Notes: generated by a model from the letters alone, not told the origin. Positions 25,555 to 35,210 are shown, counted from the stretch's first letter. The stretch is DNA of 64,000 nucleotides from Mesorhizobium sp. B1-1-8 (GCF_006442795.2 NZ_CP083956.1:4999501-5063500); one strand, 5' to 3'. Program-made: numbers and translations.

Positions 25555-26835
25555 TCAGGCCCGCCGAAGGAAGGTCGGCCAGGCGACCGCCGCGCAGATG
25601 GCGGCCGCAAACCACACGCCCGGCCATGCGCAGAAAAGCAAAAGCCAGGGAATGGCGATCGGCACCAGACAGAAGCTGAGAAAGACGAAACTGTTGCCCA
25701 GGCTGAGCGCGGTGCCGACATGGCCGGCGCCGGCCAGCGTAGCGAGTTCGGTATAGGCGACGCCATGCCAGGCCGAGACGCAGATGCCGGCGACGACCAC
25801 CATGAAGGGAAGCATCGGCAGCAGCGCCGGGTGCGCGCTGGCGGCGAGCACCAGCAGCCAGAGGGTCGCAAAGGCCAGCGCGCTGAGCAGGCTGCATAGC
25901 CTCAGGAACGGACGGCGGTTGCCATGGCGGTCGGTGAAGCGGCCGCTCCAGACGCGCATCACCATGGCGCCGGTCTGCACGGCGACAAGCGTTGCGCTTG
26001 TCACCCATGTGCCCATGCCAGCGAAATCGTGCAGGAAGACGGAAGCGAAGGTTAGCACAGCCACCTGCGGGAAGCAGAGCAGGCCGATGGCCGCCGAGAG
26101 GCGCCAGACCTCGATGTTGCGCAGTGGCGGCGGACCATTCGTCACAGCAGCCGCAGCGAGGCCCCCGCCTTCGGCCGGCGGCTCGTGCAGCCAGCGCCAA
26201 GCGAAAAAGGCAGACAAAGCGGAGACGACGGCAAGCAGGCCGAAGACGGCGGCGAAGCCGCAAGCCGAGGCAAGCGACGGCAAGACGAGCGCGCCGAGGC
26301 CGCCGCCGAACGGCACCGCCGTCTGCCTGATGCTCATGGCAAAGCCGCGCTCGCCTTCGCGGAACCAGCCCATGATGGCGCGGCCGCTGGAGCCGTTGAC
26401 GCTGCCGCCGAGCAGACCGGTGAGGAGCAGGCTTGCCGAGAGCAGCGTGACACCGGGAATGGCAGCCTTCGTCGGTACGACGAGCAATGCCATGATCAAA
26501 AGCCACGCCGCCGTTGCGCCGAGCCCGGTCAGAAGCACGCGGCGGTCGCCCCATCGATCGGTGAGCACGCCCCAGGGCAACTCGCTCAAGGCGACGCCGA
26601 GACCGAGAAGGCCGAGCGCCAGGCCGAGCGCGGCATTGTCGAGATGATAGCCCTGACGCATCAGCACCGCCGTTGCCGGTATGCCGGCAAAGGTGGCGCT
26701 AAAGGCGGCATTGCTGGCGACGCCGATGCCCAGAACCTTCCAGCGGTGATTGGGCCCAAAGGTCCTGCCGGCGGAGCCGACAGCTACGGCTTTATCCGGA
26801 GATTGGCCGTCGTTGCATGTGGCGATAATGGACAT
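25555..26835 (-). CDS. Major facilitator superfamily transporter
   Basis: 426 residues with twelve predicted hydrophobic segments. The MFS loop motif is LPWGVLTDRWGDRRVLLTG (about residue 84), with a second-half counterpart RVWSGRFTDRHGNRRPFL (about residue 300). The substrate is unknown. I chose the ATG at 26835 (GGAA upstream); an in-frame start at 26877 is possible. It is divergent from the LysR gene with about 85 bp between, a layout in which the regulator usually controls the transporter. Confidence 0.87.
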   Translation of the reverse strand: MSIIATCNDGQSPDKAVAVGSAGRTFGPNHRWKVLGIGVASNAAFSATFAGIPATAVLMRQGYHLDNAALGLALGLLGLGVALSELPWGVLTDRWGDRRVLLTGLGATAAWLLIMALLVVPTKAAIPGVTLLSASLLLTGLLGGSVNGSSGRAIMGWFREGERGFAMSIRQTAVPFGGGLGALVLPSLASACGFAAVFGLLAVVSALSAFFAWRWLHEPPAEGGGLAAAAVTNGPPPLRNIEVWRLSAAIGLLCFPQVAVLTFASVFLHDFAGMGTWVTSATLVAVQTGAMVMRVWSGRFTDRHGNRRPFLRLCSLLSALAFATLWLLVLAASAHPALLPMLPFMVVVAGICVSAWHGVAYTELATLAGAGHVGTALSLGNSFVFLSFCLVPIAIPWLLLFCAWPGVWFAAAICAAVAWPTFLRRA

Positions 26836-26920
26836 GATACGGTTCCCATGGCGCCAGTTGCCCGGCTTGACGGCCACGGTTTATCGCCATAACTTCGTCC
26901 ATAAAATCAGGAAGTTTTTG

Positions 26921-27871
26921 ATGAACAATCCCGAAAAGTGGGATTATCATATGCGGCGCGTGACCTTCGACCTCGATGTCCTACGGACCTTCGTCACCGG
27001 CATGGAGCTGGGCAGCTTCGCCAGGGCTGCTGACAGGCTCGGTCGCTCGACCTCGGCCGTCAGCGCGCAATTGAAGAAGCTGGAGGAGCAGGCGGCGACA
27101 CCGATCTTCCGCAAGGCGGGGCGCGGCCTGGCGCTGACGGAAGCCGGCGAAACCATGCTCGGCTACGCGCGGCGGCTGATGGAGCTCAATGACGAGGCGG
27201 CCTCCGCCATCCGCGACGTCGAGTTGGAGGGCTGGGTGCGGCTCGGCCTGCAGGAGGATTTCGGCGAGGCGGTGCTGCCGGAAGTGCTCGGCCGCTTCGC
27301 CCGCACGCATCCCAAAGTGAGAATCGAGGCGCGGATCGCGCGCAGCCACGAGCTTACCGAACGGATCATGGCGGGCAGTCTCGACATTGCGCTCGCCTGG
27401 AACGACGGCGCGGTCCTGCCCTACAGCCGCCATGTCGCCGACGTGCAGACGCGCTGGATCGGCCCGGCCAAGCCGATCGAGATCGGCTCGCGTGGCGGCG
27501 AAGCGTTGCCGCTGGTGGTGTTCGAAGCGCCCTGCCTGCTGCGCACGGTGGCGACCGAGACGCTCGACCGCGCCGGCCTCGCCTGGCGCATGGCCTTCTC
27601 AAGCCCCAGCCTCGGCGGCATCTGGGCAGCTGTCGCGGCGGGGCTTGGGCTGACGATCCGCACCGATATCGGTCTGCCTGCCAACGTCCGGCCGATCGCG
27701 CCGGGCTCGCTTGGGCTGCCGGCCCTGCCGAAACTGGCGCTTCAGTTGTATCGGAAGGACGCCGAGCTAGATCCGGTGGCGAGGCGGCTGGCGGATATTC
27801 TTTTACAGGCGGCGCTGGAGGCGCTGCCGGAGGATGCTGAGATGAAGGAGAAGCTGCCAGAGGTTGCTTAG
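26921..27871 (+). CDS. LysR-family transcriptional regulator
   Basis: 316 residues from the ATG at 26921 (AGGAAG 6 bp upstream). The winged helix-turn-helix (FVTGMELGSFARAADRLGRS, then SAVSAQLKKLEEQ) is at about residues 25-60. The C-terminal half is a periplasmic-binding-protein-like effector domain (RIEARIARSHELTERIMAG). It is divergent from the MFS gene, which is its likely target. A TTAT-CGCC-ATAA dyad at 26881-26892 lies between them. Confidence 0.9.
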   Translation: MNNPEKWDYHMRRVTFDLDVLRTFVTGMELGSFARAADRLGRSTSAVSAQLKKLEEQAATPIFRKAGRGLALTEAGETMLGYARRLMELNDEAASAIRDVELEGWVRLGLQEDFGEAVLPEVLGRFARTHPKVRIEARIARSHELTERIMAGSLDIALAWNDGAVLPYSRHVADVQTRWIGPAKPIEIGSRGGEALPLVVFEAPCLLRTVATETLDRAGLAWRMAFSSPSLGGIWAAVAAGLGLTIRTDIGLPANVRPIAPGSLGLPALPKLALQLYRKDAELDPVARRLADILLQAALEALPEDAEMKEKLPEVA

Positions 27872-27946
27872 TCTCTTGGCCGACGCCTATCGAGTTCGTC
27901 ATCCTAGGGCGAAGCAAGGAGCGAAGCGACGCGCGCAGACCCTAGG

Positions 27947-28950
27947 TGTTTCATCCCAGGCTTTAATGGTTCATTATTTTCCCCCGATTGGAAGGAGGCA
28001 CTATGGGCCAGGTTCTGCATGGGCGCGCCACGACGACAGAGGCAATCCGTCGAGCAATACAAAATAGTCAAGAGAGCCTGAGGAAGCTGTCCAAGCGCTA
28101 CGGGATCGATCCGAAGACGGTTGCCAAATGGAAGGGGCGAACTTCGGTCGCTGATCTGCCGACTGGTCCCAAAGCCCCGAAGTCGACGGTGCTGTCGATC
28201 GAGGAAGAGGCTGTCATCGTCGCTTTCCGCCGGCATACGCTGTTGCCCCTGGATGATTGTCTCTATGCGCTGCAGCCAACGATCCCGAACCTGACGCGCT
28301 CGTCATTGCATCGCTGTCTGCAGCGTCATGGCATTTCGAGATTGCCCGAGGTTGAAGGCGACAAGCAGCCCAAGAAGAAGTTCAAGGCCTATCCGATTGG
28401 CTATTTCCACATCGACATCGCCGAGGTGCAGACCGCCGAGGGCAAGCTATATCTCTTCGTGGCCATCGACCGAACCTGCAAGTTCACCTACGTCGAACTC
28501 CACACGCGGGCCACAAAAATGATCGCGGCCGAGTTCCTGCGCCACCTCATCCAGGCAGTTCCCTACCAGATCCACACGATCCTCACCGACAACGGCGTCC
28601 AGTTCAAAAACCGCGAGCAGGACCGCACCGCCATGGAGCACATCTTCGGGCGCACCTGCCGCGACAACGGCACCGAGCATCGTACCACCAAGGTGAAGCA
28701 TCCCTGGACCAACGGCCAGGTCGAGCGAATGAACCGCACCATCAAGGACGCGACCGTCAAGCGCTTCCACTACGACGATCACGACCAATTGCGACAGCAA
28801 CTCAACGACTTCGTCGCAGCCTACAATTTCGGCCGGCGACTGAAGACCCTCAAGGGCATCACTCCCTTCGAGTTCATCTGCAATGTCTGGAAAAAAGAGC
28901 CTGAGCGGTTCAGACTCGATCCAATCCATCAAATGCCGGGACTAAACAAG
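27947..28950 (+). mobile_element. IS481-family insertion sequence
   Basis: About 1 kb carrying one transposase gene. Imperfect terminal inverted repeats: left TGTTTCATCCCAGGCTTTAA, right (read in reverse) TGTTTAGTCCCGGCATTTGA after two extra bases. The left flank is CCTAGG and the right flank begins TAGG, as expected for insertion at a CTAG-centred site, which IS481 itself prefers. Because of the two extra bases, the exact right boundary (28948 or 28950) and target duplication are uncertain. Confidence 0.85.
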
Positions 28951-28953
28951 TAG
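28003..28953 (+). CDS. IS481-family transposase
   Basis: A DDE transposase of 316 residues. An N-terminal helix-turn-helix (SLRKLSKRYGIDPKTVAKWK) is followed by an integrase core with catalytic Asp in FHIDIAEV (about residue 130), Asp in ILTDNGVQF (about 190) and Glu in NGQVERMNRT (about 240). AAGGAGG 4 bp before the ATG at 28003 fixes the start over the upstream TTG. The frame is intact, so the copy may be active. It runs through the right terminal repeat, and its TAG stop (28951-28953) lies in the flanking target sequence. Confidence 0.95.
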   Translation: MGQVLHGRATTTEAIRRAIQNSQESLRKLSKRYGIDPKTVAKWKGRTSVADLPTGPKAPKSTVLSIEEEAVIVAFRRHTLLPLDDCLYALQPTIPNLTRSSLHRCLQRHGISRLPEVEGDKQPKKKFKAYPIGYFHIDIAEVQTAEGKLYLFVAIDRTCKFTYVELHTRATKMIAAEFLRHLIQAVPYQIHTILTDNGVQFKNREQDRTAMEHIFGRTCRDNGTEHRTTKVKHPWTNGQVERMNRTIKDATVKRFHYDDHDQLRQQLNDFVAAYNFGRRLKTLKGITPFEFICNVWKKEPERFRLDPIHQMPGLNK

Positions 28954-29100
28954 GATCCATGCCGTTGCCTCGCGCGAGGAAAGCAGCGGAGCAGAATTCT
29001 GCACCTAGCAGCGCCCTGACGTCACGGCATGGATCCTAGGGTCTCCGCTTCGCTTCGCCCTCGGATGACGACCGGAGGGGGCGCCGCCGATCCCAAAGCC

Positions 29101-30531
29101 TCAGCGCTTCTTCGCCCTACCCGCGAACGGATTGTCCGAGGTGCGCAGCGCCATGCGGATCGGCACGCCCGGCATGTCGAAGGCCTCGCGCAGGCTGTTC
29201 GACAGATAGCGAACATAGGATTGCGGCATGGCGTCCGGCCGCGAGCAGGAAACGACGAAGCCCGGCGGGCGGGTCTTGGCCTGGGTGACATATTTGATCT
29301 TCAGCCGGCGGCCGGCGACGGCGGGCGGCGGATGATGCGCCAGGATGCCTTCCAGCCAGCGGTTGAGCTTGCCGGTCGAGACCCGGCTGTTCCACACCTT
29401 GTGCGTCCTGATGACTGATTCCATCAGCCTGTCGAGGCCGCGCCCGGTCTCGGCCGAGACCGTCACCGCCTGGATGCCGCGTACCTGCGGCAGCAGCCGC
29501 CCGGTTTTTTCGCGCAGCTCGGCCAGAAGCTCCTGCGGGTTGTCGATCAGGTCCCATTTGTTGAAAGCGATCACCGGCGCGCGGCCCTCGCGGATGATCA
29601 GGTCGGCGATCTGCAGGTCTTGCTTCTCGAAGGGAATGGTGGCGTCGAGCACGATGATGACGATCTCGGCGAAGCGGATGGCGCGCAGCCCGTCCTGCAC
29701 CGACATCGCCTCCAGCTTTTCGTGGATCCTGGCCTTGCGCCGCATGCCGGCGGTGTCGAACAGCTTTATGCGCCGACCGCGCCAGTCCCAGTCGACGGAG
29801 ATCGAATCGCGGGTGATGCCGGCCTCAGGGCCGGTCAGCAGCCGCTCCTCGCCGATCAGCGCGTTGATCAGCGTCGACTTGCCGGCATTGGGGCGGCCGA
29901 CGACGGCGATGCGCAGCGGCTTGGTGTCGTCATAGGCGGGCTCGGCGTCGGGATCGGCGATATCCTCGCCGACCAGCACTTCGCTCACCGCAAGCTCGTC
30001 GCTCGCTTCTTCCTCGTCCTCGCCGAAGGCGCGCTCCTCGCCAAGGGCGGCGATCACCGCGTCGCGCAGATCGGGCAAGCCCTGGCCATGCTCGGCCGAG
30101 ACCGGGATCGGCTCGCCGAGGCCGAGTTCCCAGGCCTCCAGCATCCCCCCTTGAGCGCCACGCGCTTCCGCCTTGTTGGCGACCAGCACGACCGGCTTGC
30201 CGGACTTGCGCACGATTTCGGCGAAGGTGCGGTCGTCCGGCATCAAGCCGGATTTGGCATCGACGGTGAAGAAGATCAGGTCCGCCTCGCGGATGGCGAT
30301 CTCGGTCTGCTGGCGCATGCGGCCGGGCAGCGTCGAGGCGGCCGCGTCCTCGAAGCCGGCGGTGTCGATGACGTCGAAATGTAGATCGTAAAGCTTGGCG
30401 GCGTGGACGCGACGGTCTCGCGTCACGCCCGGCGTGTCGTCGACAAGCGCCAGCTTCCTTCCCACCAGCCGATTGAAAAGAGTCGATTTGCCGACGTTAG
30501 GCCGGCCGATGATGGCTACCTTGAATGACAT
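29101..30531 (-). CDS. der: Ribosome assembly GTPase Der (EngA)
   Basis: Essential double GTPase for 50S assembly. Two G domains in tandem: [12 protein letters not shown] (residue 8) with DTPG and NKAE, then [14 protein letters not shown] (about residue 210) with DTAG and NKWD. A KH-like C-terminal domain follows ([18 protein letters not shown]). The linker between the G domains is acidic ([10 protein letters not shown]). 476 residues is normal. It lies 6 bp after the TPR gene on the same strand. Confidence 0.98.
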   Translation of the reverse strand: MSFKVAIIGRPNVGKSTLFNRLVGRKLALVDDTPGVTRDRRVHAAKLYDLHFDVIDTAGFEDAAASTLPGRMRQQTEIAIREADLIFFTVDAKSGLMPDDRTFAEIVRKSGKPVVLVANKAEARGAQGGMLEAWELGLGEPIPVSAEHGQGLPDLRDAVIAALGEERAFGEDEEEASDELAVSEVLVGEDIADPDAEPAYDDTKPLRIAVVGRPNAGKSTLINALIGEERLLTGPEAGITRDSISVDWDWRGRRIKLFDTAGMRRKARIHEKLEAMSVQDGLRAIRFAEIVIIVLDATIPFEKQDLQIADLIIREGRAPVIAFNKWDLIDNPQELLAELREKTGRLLPQVRGIQAVTVSAETGRGLDRLMESVIRTHKVWNSRVSTGKLNRWLEGILAHHPPPAVAGRRLKIKYVTQAKTRPPGFVVSCSRPDAMPQSYVRYLSNSLREAFDMPGVPIRMALRTSDNPFAGRAKKR

Positions 30532-30537
30532 CCGGGG

Positions 30538-31206
30538 TCACGACGCGCTGCCCGAACCGCGGATCAGTTCGGACATCAGCTGCGCCCGCTGGCGTGAGTT
30601 GCGCGGGGCGCCGTCATCCGAAGCGATCTGGTCGAACAATTTCAACGCATCCTGCGACTTGCCTTCCTTCCAGGCGGCAAGGCCGAGCGCCTCGCGCGCG
30701 GCGTGGCGCAGCGGATTGGTGTCGGCGGTCAGCGCCTCGACGCGGCTGGAAACATCGGCGAAGGACCCACGGTCGACAAGCAGCAGCGCTGCCCTGAGCC
30801 GCGCCATGTCGCGGATGCCGGCGGGAATGGCGGTGTCGGCAGCGACCTCGTCGAAATCCTTGACGGCGGCGTCGACCTCGCCCTTGTCGGCCTTGACGGT
30901 CGCGGCGCGCATACGGGCGAGCAGCGGATAGGCGCCGTAGCCATCCTTCTCCAGCTGATCGAATGCGGCGATCGCTTCGTCGTTCTTGCCGTCACTGGCA
31001 AGCTTGAGGGCCTGCGAGAAGGCATCGCCCGAGCGGTTGGCGCGGGTCTCGTCCCAATAGCGGTAGCCGACGACGGCAGCGGTGCCGAGCACCACCAGAA
31101 TGGCAAGGCCGAGGATGGCCGGGCCAAACCGGTCCCACAGCGCCTGCGCCTGATCGCGACGAATCTCTTCGTTTACTTCGCGGATAAAACTGTCGTCCGA
31201 CATCAA
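30538..31206 (-). CDS. YfgM/DUF2133-like TPR membrane protein
   Basis: 222 residues: a charged cytosolic N terminus (FIREVNEEIRRDQAQALWDR), one membrane helix (AILGLAILVVLGTAAVVGYR, about residues 30-49), then a periplasmic TPR-like domain (DAFSQALKLASDGKNDEAIA onward). The layout matches YfgM, a periplasmic-chaperone partner of SecYEG. Its position just before der mirrors the yfgM-bamB-der order of other proteobacteria without bamB, which is supporting context. Confidence 0.82.
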   Translation of the reverse strand: MMSDDSFIREVNEEIRRDQAQALWDRFGPAILGLAILVVLGTAAVVGYRYWDETRANRSGDAFSQALKLASDGKNDEAIAAFDQLEKDGYGAYPLLARMRAATVKADKGEVDAAVKDFDEVAADTAIPAGIRDMARLRAALLLVDRGSFADVSSRVEALTADTNPLRHAAREALGLAAWKEGKSQDALKLFDQIASDDGAPRNSRQRAQLMSELIRGSGSAS

Positions 31207-31398
31207 TCAAAACCATTGCGGCCCCGGAGGGGGCGCTTCTTGAGCCCGCGTTTTAGCGAAATTTTGTCGGCATGGAAGGGGGCGGCCCGGAAAATCGGCG
31301 GATGAGCCAAGCTGCCCATGGCCAGGCCGGAACGCATCGGCGCCACATTTGAGCGATAGCCGGCTCTGCAACGGCCCGAAGGGGGGATCAGATTGTCA

Positions 31399-32412
31399 AT
31401 GTCACGTTCGTTGCGCGTTGTCGCGCTTTGTCTCGGCTCGCTTGCCTGCGCCGGTTCAGCCTTCGCCGATCCGCCGAAGCCACCGACGCCCGTGGCGGTG
31501 GCGCCCAAACAGATCATCCTCATCTCCTTCGATGCCGCCCGCGAGATCTCGCAGTGGGAACGCAGCCGCGCGTTGGCGAAGCGCACCGGCGCGCATTTCA
31601 CCTACTTTCTCTCCTGCGTGTTCCTGCTCTCGCCGGAAACACGCTTGCAATATGCCGGGCCCGGCAAGGCCGCCGGCAAATCCAATGTCGGCTTTGCCGC
31701 CTCGAGGCAGGAGGTCGCCGACCGGCTGGAGGAGATCCGGCTCGCGGCCGCCGAAGGTCACGACATCGGTAGCCATGCCTGCGGTCATTTCGACGGCAAG
31801 GACTGGAGCAAGGCCGATTGGCTGGCGGAATTCGGCTCTGTGCGGCGCGTTCTCGAAAATGCCTATGCAATCAACGGCATCTCACCAGAACCGGCCGACT
31901 GGCGCGACTTCGCGCGCCACGCCGTTGTCGGTTTCCGCGCGCCTTACCTGTCGGCCAACAAGGCGCTCTACGAAGCGCTGCCCGAGGCCGGCTTCCAATA
32001 CGACGCCAGTGGCGTTTCGAAAGGCCCAGAGCTGCCGCCGATCAAGAGCGGCCTGACGCACTTCGCCCTGCCGCTTATCCCGGAGGGACCGAACGCGAAG
32101 CCGGTGATCGCGATGGACTATAACCTCTATGTCCGCCATTCCGGCGGCTTCGAGAAGCCAGCCATGGCGGGCGAGTTCGCCGATCATGCCTACCAGGCGT
32201 TCCGCGCGGCCTTCGACGCCCAGTACAACGGCAAGCGCATTCCGCTGGAGCTCGGCTTCCACTTCACCCAGATGAACGATGGCGCCTACTGGGACGCGCT
32301 GGAGCGCTTCGCGGATGAAGTCTGCGTCAAAGCGGACGTCGAATGCATCAGTTTTCGCGATTATGTCGAGCGGCAACGCGCCGGCGAAAGGCAAGCGGCC
32401 GTGGGCGGCTGA
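31399..32412 (+). CDS. Secreted polysaccharide deacetylase-family protein
   Basis: 337 residues with a signal peptide (SRSLRVVALCLGSLACAGSAFA). The NodB-homology features are present: IILISFDAAREIS with the first Asp, then the metal-binding motif HDIGSHACGHFDG (His-x3-His type, about residue 120), then VVGFRAPYLS with the catalytic-region Arg. These enzymes remove N- or O-acetyl groups from chitin-like glycans, peptidoglycan or exopolysaccharide; the substrate is unknown. Start ATG 31399 has GGGGGG upstream; a TTG six bases earlier is possible. Confidence 0.85.
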   Translation: MSRSLRVVALCLGSLACAGSAFADPPKPPTPVAVAPKQIILISFDAAREISQWERSRALAKRTGAHFTYFLSCVFLLSPETRLQYAGPGKAAGKSNVGFAASRQEVADRLEEIRLAAAEGHDIGSHACGHFDGKDWSKADWLAEFGSVRRVLENAYAINGISPEPADWRDFARHAVVGFRAPYLSANKALYEALPEAGFQYDASGVSKGPELPPIKSGLTHFALPLIPEGPNAKPVIAMDYNLYVRHSGGFEKPAMAGEFADHAYQAFRAAFDAQYNGKRIPLELGFHFTQMNDGAYWDALERFADEVCVKADVECISFRDYVERQRAGERQAAVGG

Positions 32413-32427
32413 CTAAACTAGCCGCGC

Positions 32428-33705
32428 CTAGCTTGCTGGCTGATCTTCAGGACGCATACCTGCTTGCTCGCGCTCCAGATAATGCTGGTCGATATCCGGC
32501 AGCGGCTCGCCCTGCAGCGTCGCTTCGAAGGCACGCAAACGTTTGTGCACGGACTGCAGCTCGACAATCGTTGACCAGGAATTGAGCAAGAATTGCAGCG
32601 AATTCGTCACCTTGCCGAACGCGTTCGAGATCTGGTTCAGGGCGCCGAACGTGATCTTATGCGCAACCAGCGAGGGTCCCAGGATGAGCAACGAGAAGAT
32701 ATTGTCGGCCTGCAGATAGGTGTAACGGACGACGTTGAAATAGATATAGTGGAAATAAAGCCTGAAATAATTGTGGCGGACATTGGCGAACAGTTCCGCC
32801 GTCGTTGCCGGCTGCGCTCGGTCGGCATGGTCTTCGCCGTAGACGAGTTCCTTGCGATAGGCGGCCTCGACGCGTTGGTTGCGGAACTGCAGGCCCGGCA
32901 GCTTGAGACCGGCGACCATGACGGAAATCGTTCCGAACAGACACCAGCCCAATGCGGCTACGACCAAAGGCTGGGGGACCGCGCCGATGATCGGCAGCTC
33001 GGTAATGTGGGCCTGCAATTGAATCAAGACCGGCAGAAAGGCAATCAGGGTCATGATCGACTGGACGAAGGTCGAGCCCAGATCCTCCATGATCTGCGAG
33101 AAGCGCATTGTGTCTTCCTGGATACGCTGCGCGGCGCCCTCGATGTGGCGCAGCCGGCCCCAGTTCGTCATGAAGTAATCGTTCATGGCCGTGCGCCAGC
33201 GGAAGATCCAGTGGCTCACAATGAAGGCATTGACCACCTGCACATTCATGCCGACCAGCGCCAGCCAGGAGAAGTCGGCTAGTCCTATGTAAAATTCCGA
33301 GTCAGTCGACGCTGTCGTCCCCGACATCAAGCCCTGCACGTAGTCGAAGAAGGGCCCGTACCAGTTGTTGACCGCAACCGAAACCTGCACGTTGAAATAG
33401 ATGAAGAACAGGATGACGGCGGTCATCAGGATCGACCAGTTCTGCCAAGGATGCGGGGCATACCAGCTCCAGAACGCGTAGAAGATCGCCACGCAGGCCG
33501 CAAAGTAGAGGTAGAACCACAGGAACGGCTTCGACCACAAAACAGCGATGCCGATGATGGTCGGCGTGCCGGCCGCCGCTGGAGGCAGGCCGATGACAGC
33601 GCCCAACTGCTCACCGCCGAAGAACCAGAACAGGATGGCGGCAAGGCTCCAGACGGCGGCCGAGGTGAAAAAGAGCTTCGGCTGCGGGAAGAAAGATACG
33701 AACAC
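32428..33705 (-). CDS. bacA: BacA/SbmA peptide transporter
   Basis: 425 residues, closely following SbmA: FFPQPKLFFTSAAVWSLAAI at the N terminus, then HWIFRWRTAMNDYFMTNW, LRHIEGAAQRIQEDTMRFS, GLKLPGLQFRNQRVEAAYRK and ELVYGEDHADRA. This is a proton-driven importer of peptides and modified lipids with no ATP-binding domain. In rhizobia BacA is needed for bacteroid survival against plant NCR peptides in IRLC legumes and for very-long-chain fatty acid modification of lipid A. It lies convergent to the deacetylase with 15 bp between. About 120 bp separate it from the MFS gene. Confidence 0.95.
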   Translation of the reverse strand: MFVSFFPQPKLFFTSAAVWSLAAILFWFFGGEQLGAVIGLPPAAAGTPTIIGIAVLWSKPFLWFYLYFAACVAIFYAFWSWYAPHPWQNWSILMTAVILFFIYFNVQVSVAVNNWYGPFFDYVQGLMSGTTASTDSEFYIGLADFSWLALVGMNVQVVNAFIVSHWIFRWRTAMNDYFMTNWGRLRHIEGAAQRIQEDTMRFSQIMEDLGSTFVQSIMTLIAFLPVLIQLQAHITELPIIGAVPQPLVVAALGWCLFGTISVMVAGLKLPGLQFRNQRVEAAYRKELVYGEDHADRAQPATTAELFANVRHNYFRLYFHYIYFNVVRYTYLQADNIFSLLILGPSLVAHKITFGALNQISNAFGKVTNSLQFLLNSWSTIVELQSVHKRLRAFEATLQGEPLPDIDQHYLEREQAGMRPEDQPAS

Positions 33706-33827
33706 TGTGGCGGGTTTCCTCGGTCTGAGCGCAAATCAGCGGCGTTGCTGGTCGGCGGGCATAAGGTCACACATTAGCGGGAAAGAAAATGCCCATGCCC
33801 GATGCCCGGCACCGAGCAAAACCACAA

Positions 33828-34982
33828 TCATGGCGATTTTGGCGCGGCCGACCAGGCAATAATACCGGAGGCGAGCAACGCCGCCGCCGCCATGATCGAG
33901 GCCAGCACGTAATTGCCTGAAGCCTGGGCGAGCATTCCGGCGGCGATCGGACCGATGATCTGGCCAAGGCCGAAGGCGGCCGTCATTATCGCGAAGATGC
34001 GGCGCGGCGCCTGCGGCGCAAGCTGCCGCGCCGTTTGCAGGCCAAGCGCGGTGACGGCGATGAAGGTGCCGCCGAGCAGGACGCCGGCGAGCAGCGGCCC
34101 GGCAAAGCCGCCGACGGCGACGCTGGCGGTGACGCCGACCACCTCGACCAAGCAGCTCAACGCGTAGGCGGCATAAAGCCCGATCCTGCCCGCAAACTTC
34201 TGCCAGAGCCAGGTCGACGGAAAGCCGACAAGGCCGGTGACCATCCAGACCGTTGCCTCGAAGACGCGTCCGCCGCCGCCCTGGCGAACGATGGCGACGA
34301 GGAAGGTCGCCGTCACCACATAGCCGAAGCCGAACAGGCCATAAGCGAGGATCATCTTGGTCAGCGACCTGTCCCTCGGCAACGCCGGCTCGGGCCCGTC
34401 GACGCCGTTCGTCGGCGCGGCGGAGCCCGACAGCATGGCGACGGCGACGAGCCCCGCAGCAGAAATCACCGCCGACCACAGCCAGCCCGCCGCCCATCCG
34501 GCATGGGCGGTGACCAGAACGGCCAGCAGCGCCGAGGACCCTGCAATGCCGAGGCCGACGCCGCCGAAATGCAGCGCCTGCAGATTGTTGCGGCCGGCGG
34601 CGGCGAGATGGCTGAAGACGATCGACGACATGAACACCATGACGAAGGCGCTGGCCAGCCCGGCCAGGAAGCGGATGACGACAAAGGCGGTCATCGTTCC
34701 GCTGAACCCCATCAGGCCGACGAGCAAGGCGCTGGCGGCGAGACCGGCATACATCAGCAGACGCTCGCGGCCATGCGCCCAGCCGCCGGCGGCGGCTAGC
34801 GCGCCGATAAGGTAGCCGAGATAATTGGCGGAGGCGATCCAGCCGGCATCGGCCGGCGTCAGGCGCAGTTCCTCCATCATGCCCGGCAGGATGGGCGTGT
34901 AGACGAAGCGGCCGATGCCCATGGCAACCGCAAGGGCGACCATGCCGGCGATGGCGAGACGCAAGGGCGAGGCGGCGTTCAT
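33828..34982 (-). CDS. YbfB/YjiJ-family MFS transporter
   Basis: 384 residues with twelve hydrophobic segments. Family-specific features are the start RLAIAGMVALAVAMGIGRFV followed by YTPILPGM, and DAGWIASANYLGYLIGAL in helix 2. The substrate is unknown. The ATG at 34982 gives the family start; a start at 35018 would add twelve residues. The region between it and the small gene at 35211 holds a palindromic repeat. Confidence 0.88.
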   Translation of the reverse strand: MNAASPLRLAIAGMVALAVAMGIGRFVYTPILPGMMEELRLTPADAGWIASANYLGYLIGALAAAGGWAHGRERLLMYAGLAASALLVGLMGFSGTMTAFVVIRFLAGLASAFVMVFMSSIVFSHLAAAGRNNLQALHFGGVGLGIAGSSALLAVLVTAHAGWAAGWLWSAVISAAGLVAVAMLSGSAAPTNGVDGPEPALPRDRSLTKMILAYGLFGFGYVVTATFLVAIVRQGGGGRVFEATVWMVTGLVGFPSTWLWQKFAGRIGLYAAYALSCLVEVVGVTASVAVGGFAGPLLAGVLLGGTFIAVTALGLQTARQLAPQAPRRIFAIMTAAFGLGQIIGPIAAGMLAQASGNYVLASIMAAAALLASGIIAWSAAPKSP

Positions 34983-35057
34983 TGCAGTGCACAATAGGCA
35001 CGCCGATCGGCGAGACAATGTGCTTGCGTTAGGCCAGCCTACGTCCAGGGCACAGAC

Positions 35058-35186
35058 GCCCCCTCACCCAGCCTCCGCTTCGCTCGGCTGACCTCTCCCC
35101 GGCGGGGAGAGGAGCCTGTCGGCGCCGGCGCTTCCCTCTTCTCCCCGCCGGGGAGAAGGTGGCCGCGAAGCGGCCGGATGACGGGG
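35058..35186. repeat. Palindromic intergenic element with GGCGGGGAGA hairpins
   Basis: About 129 bp from CCCCTCACCCAGCCTCCGC to GGCCGGATGACGGGG. Each half contains its own hairpin, CCTCTCCCCGGCGGGGAGAGG (21 bp in total, two arms of ten) and CTTCTCCCCGCCGGGGAGAAG, and the halves are imperfect inverted copies. It resembles in layout the element at 50707-50850. Confidence 0.75.
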
Positions 35187-35210
35187 AGCGCCGCCGAAAA
35201 GGCCAATATC

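Larger units (their letters stand above)
27898..29070. repeat. RIME-like palindromic element, split by an IS element
   Basis: The left half is 27898-27946 (CGTCATCCTAGGGCGAAGC onward to CCTAGG). The right half is 28951-29070 (TAGGATCCATGCCGT to CCTCGGATGACG). Joined, they make about 169 bp with the same arms and GCAGAATTCTGC core as the intact copy at 7489-7669. The intervening 1,004 bp are the IS. Confidence 0.8.
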
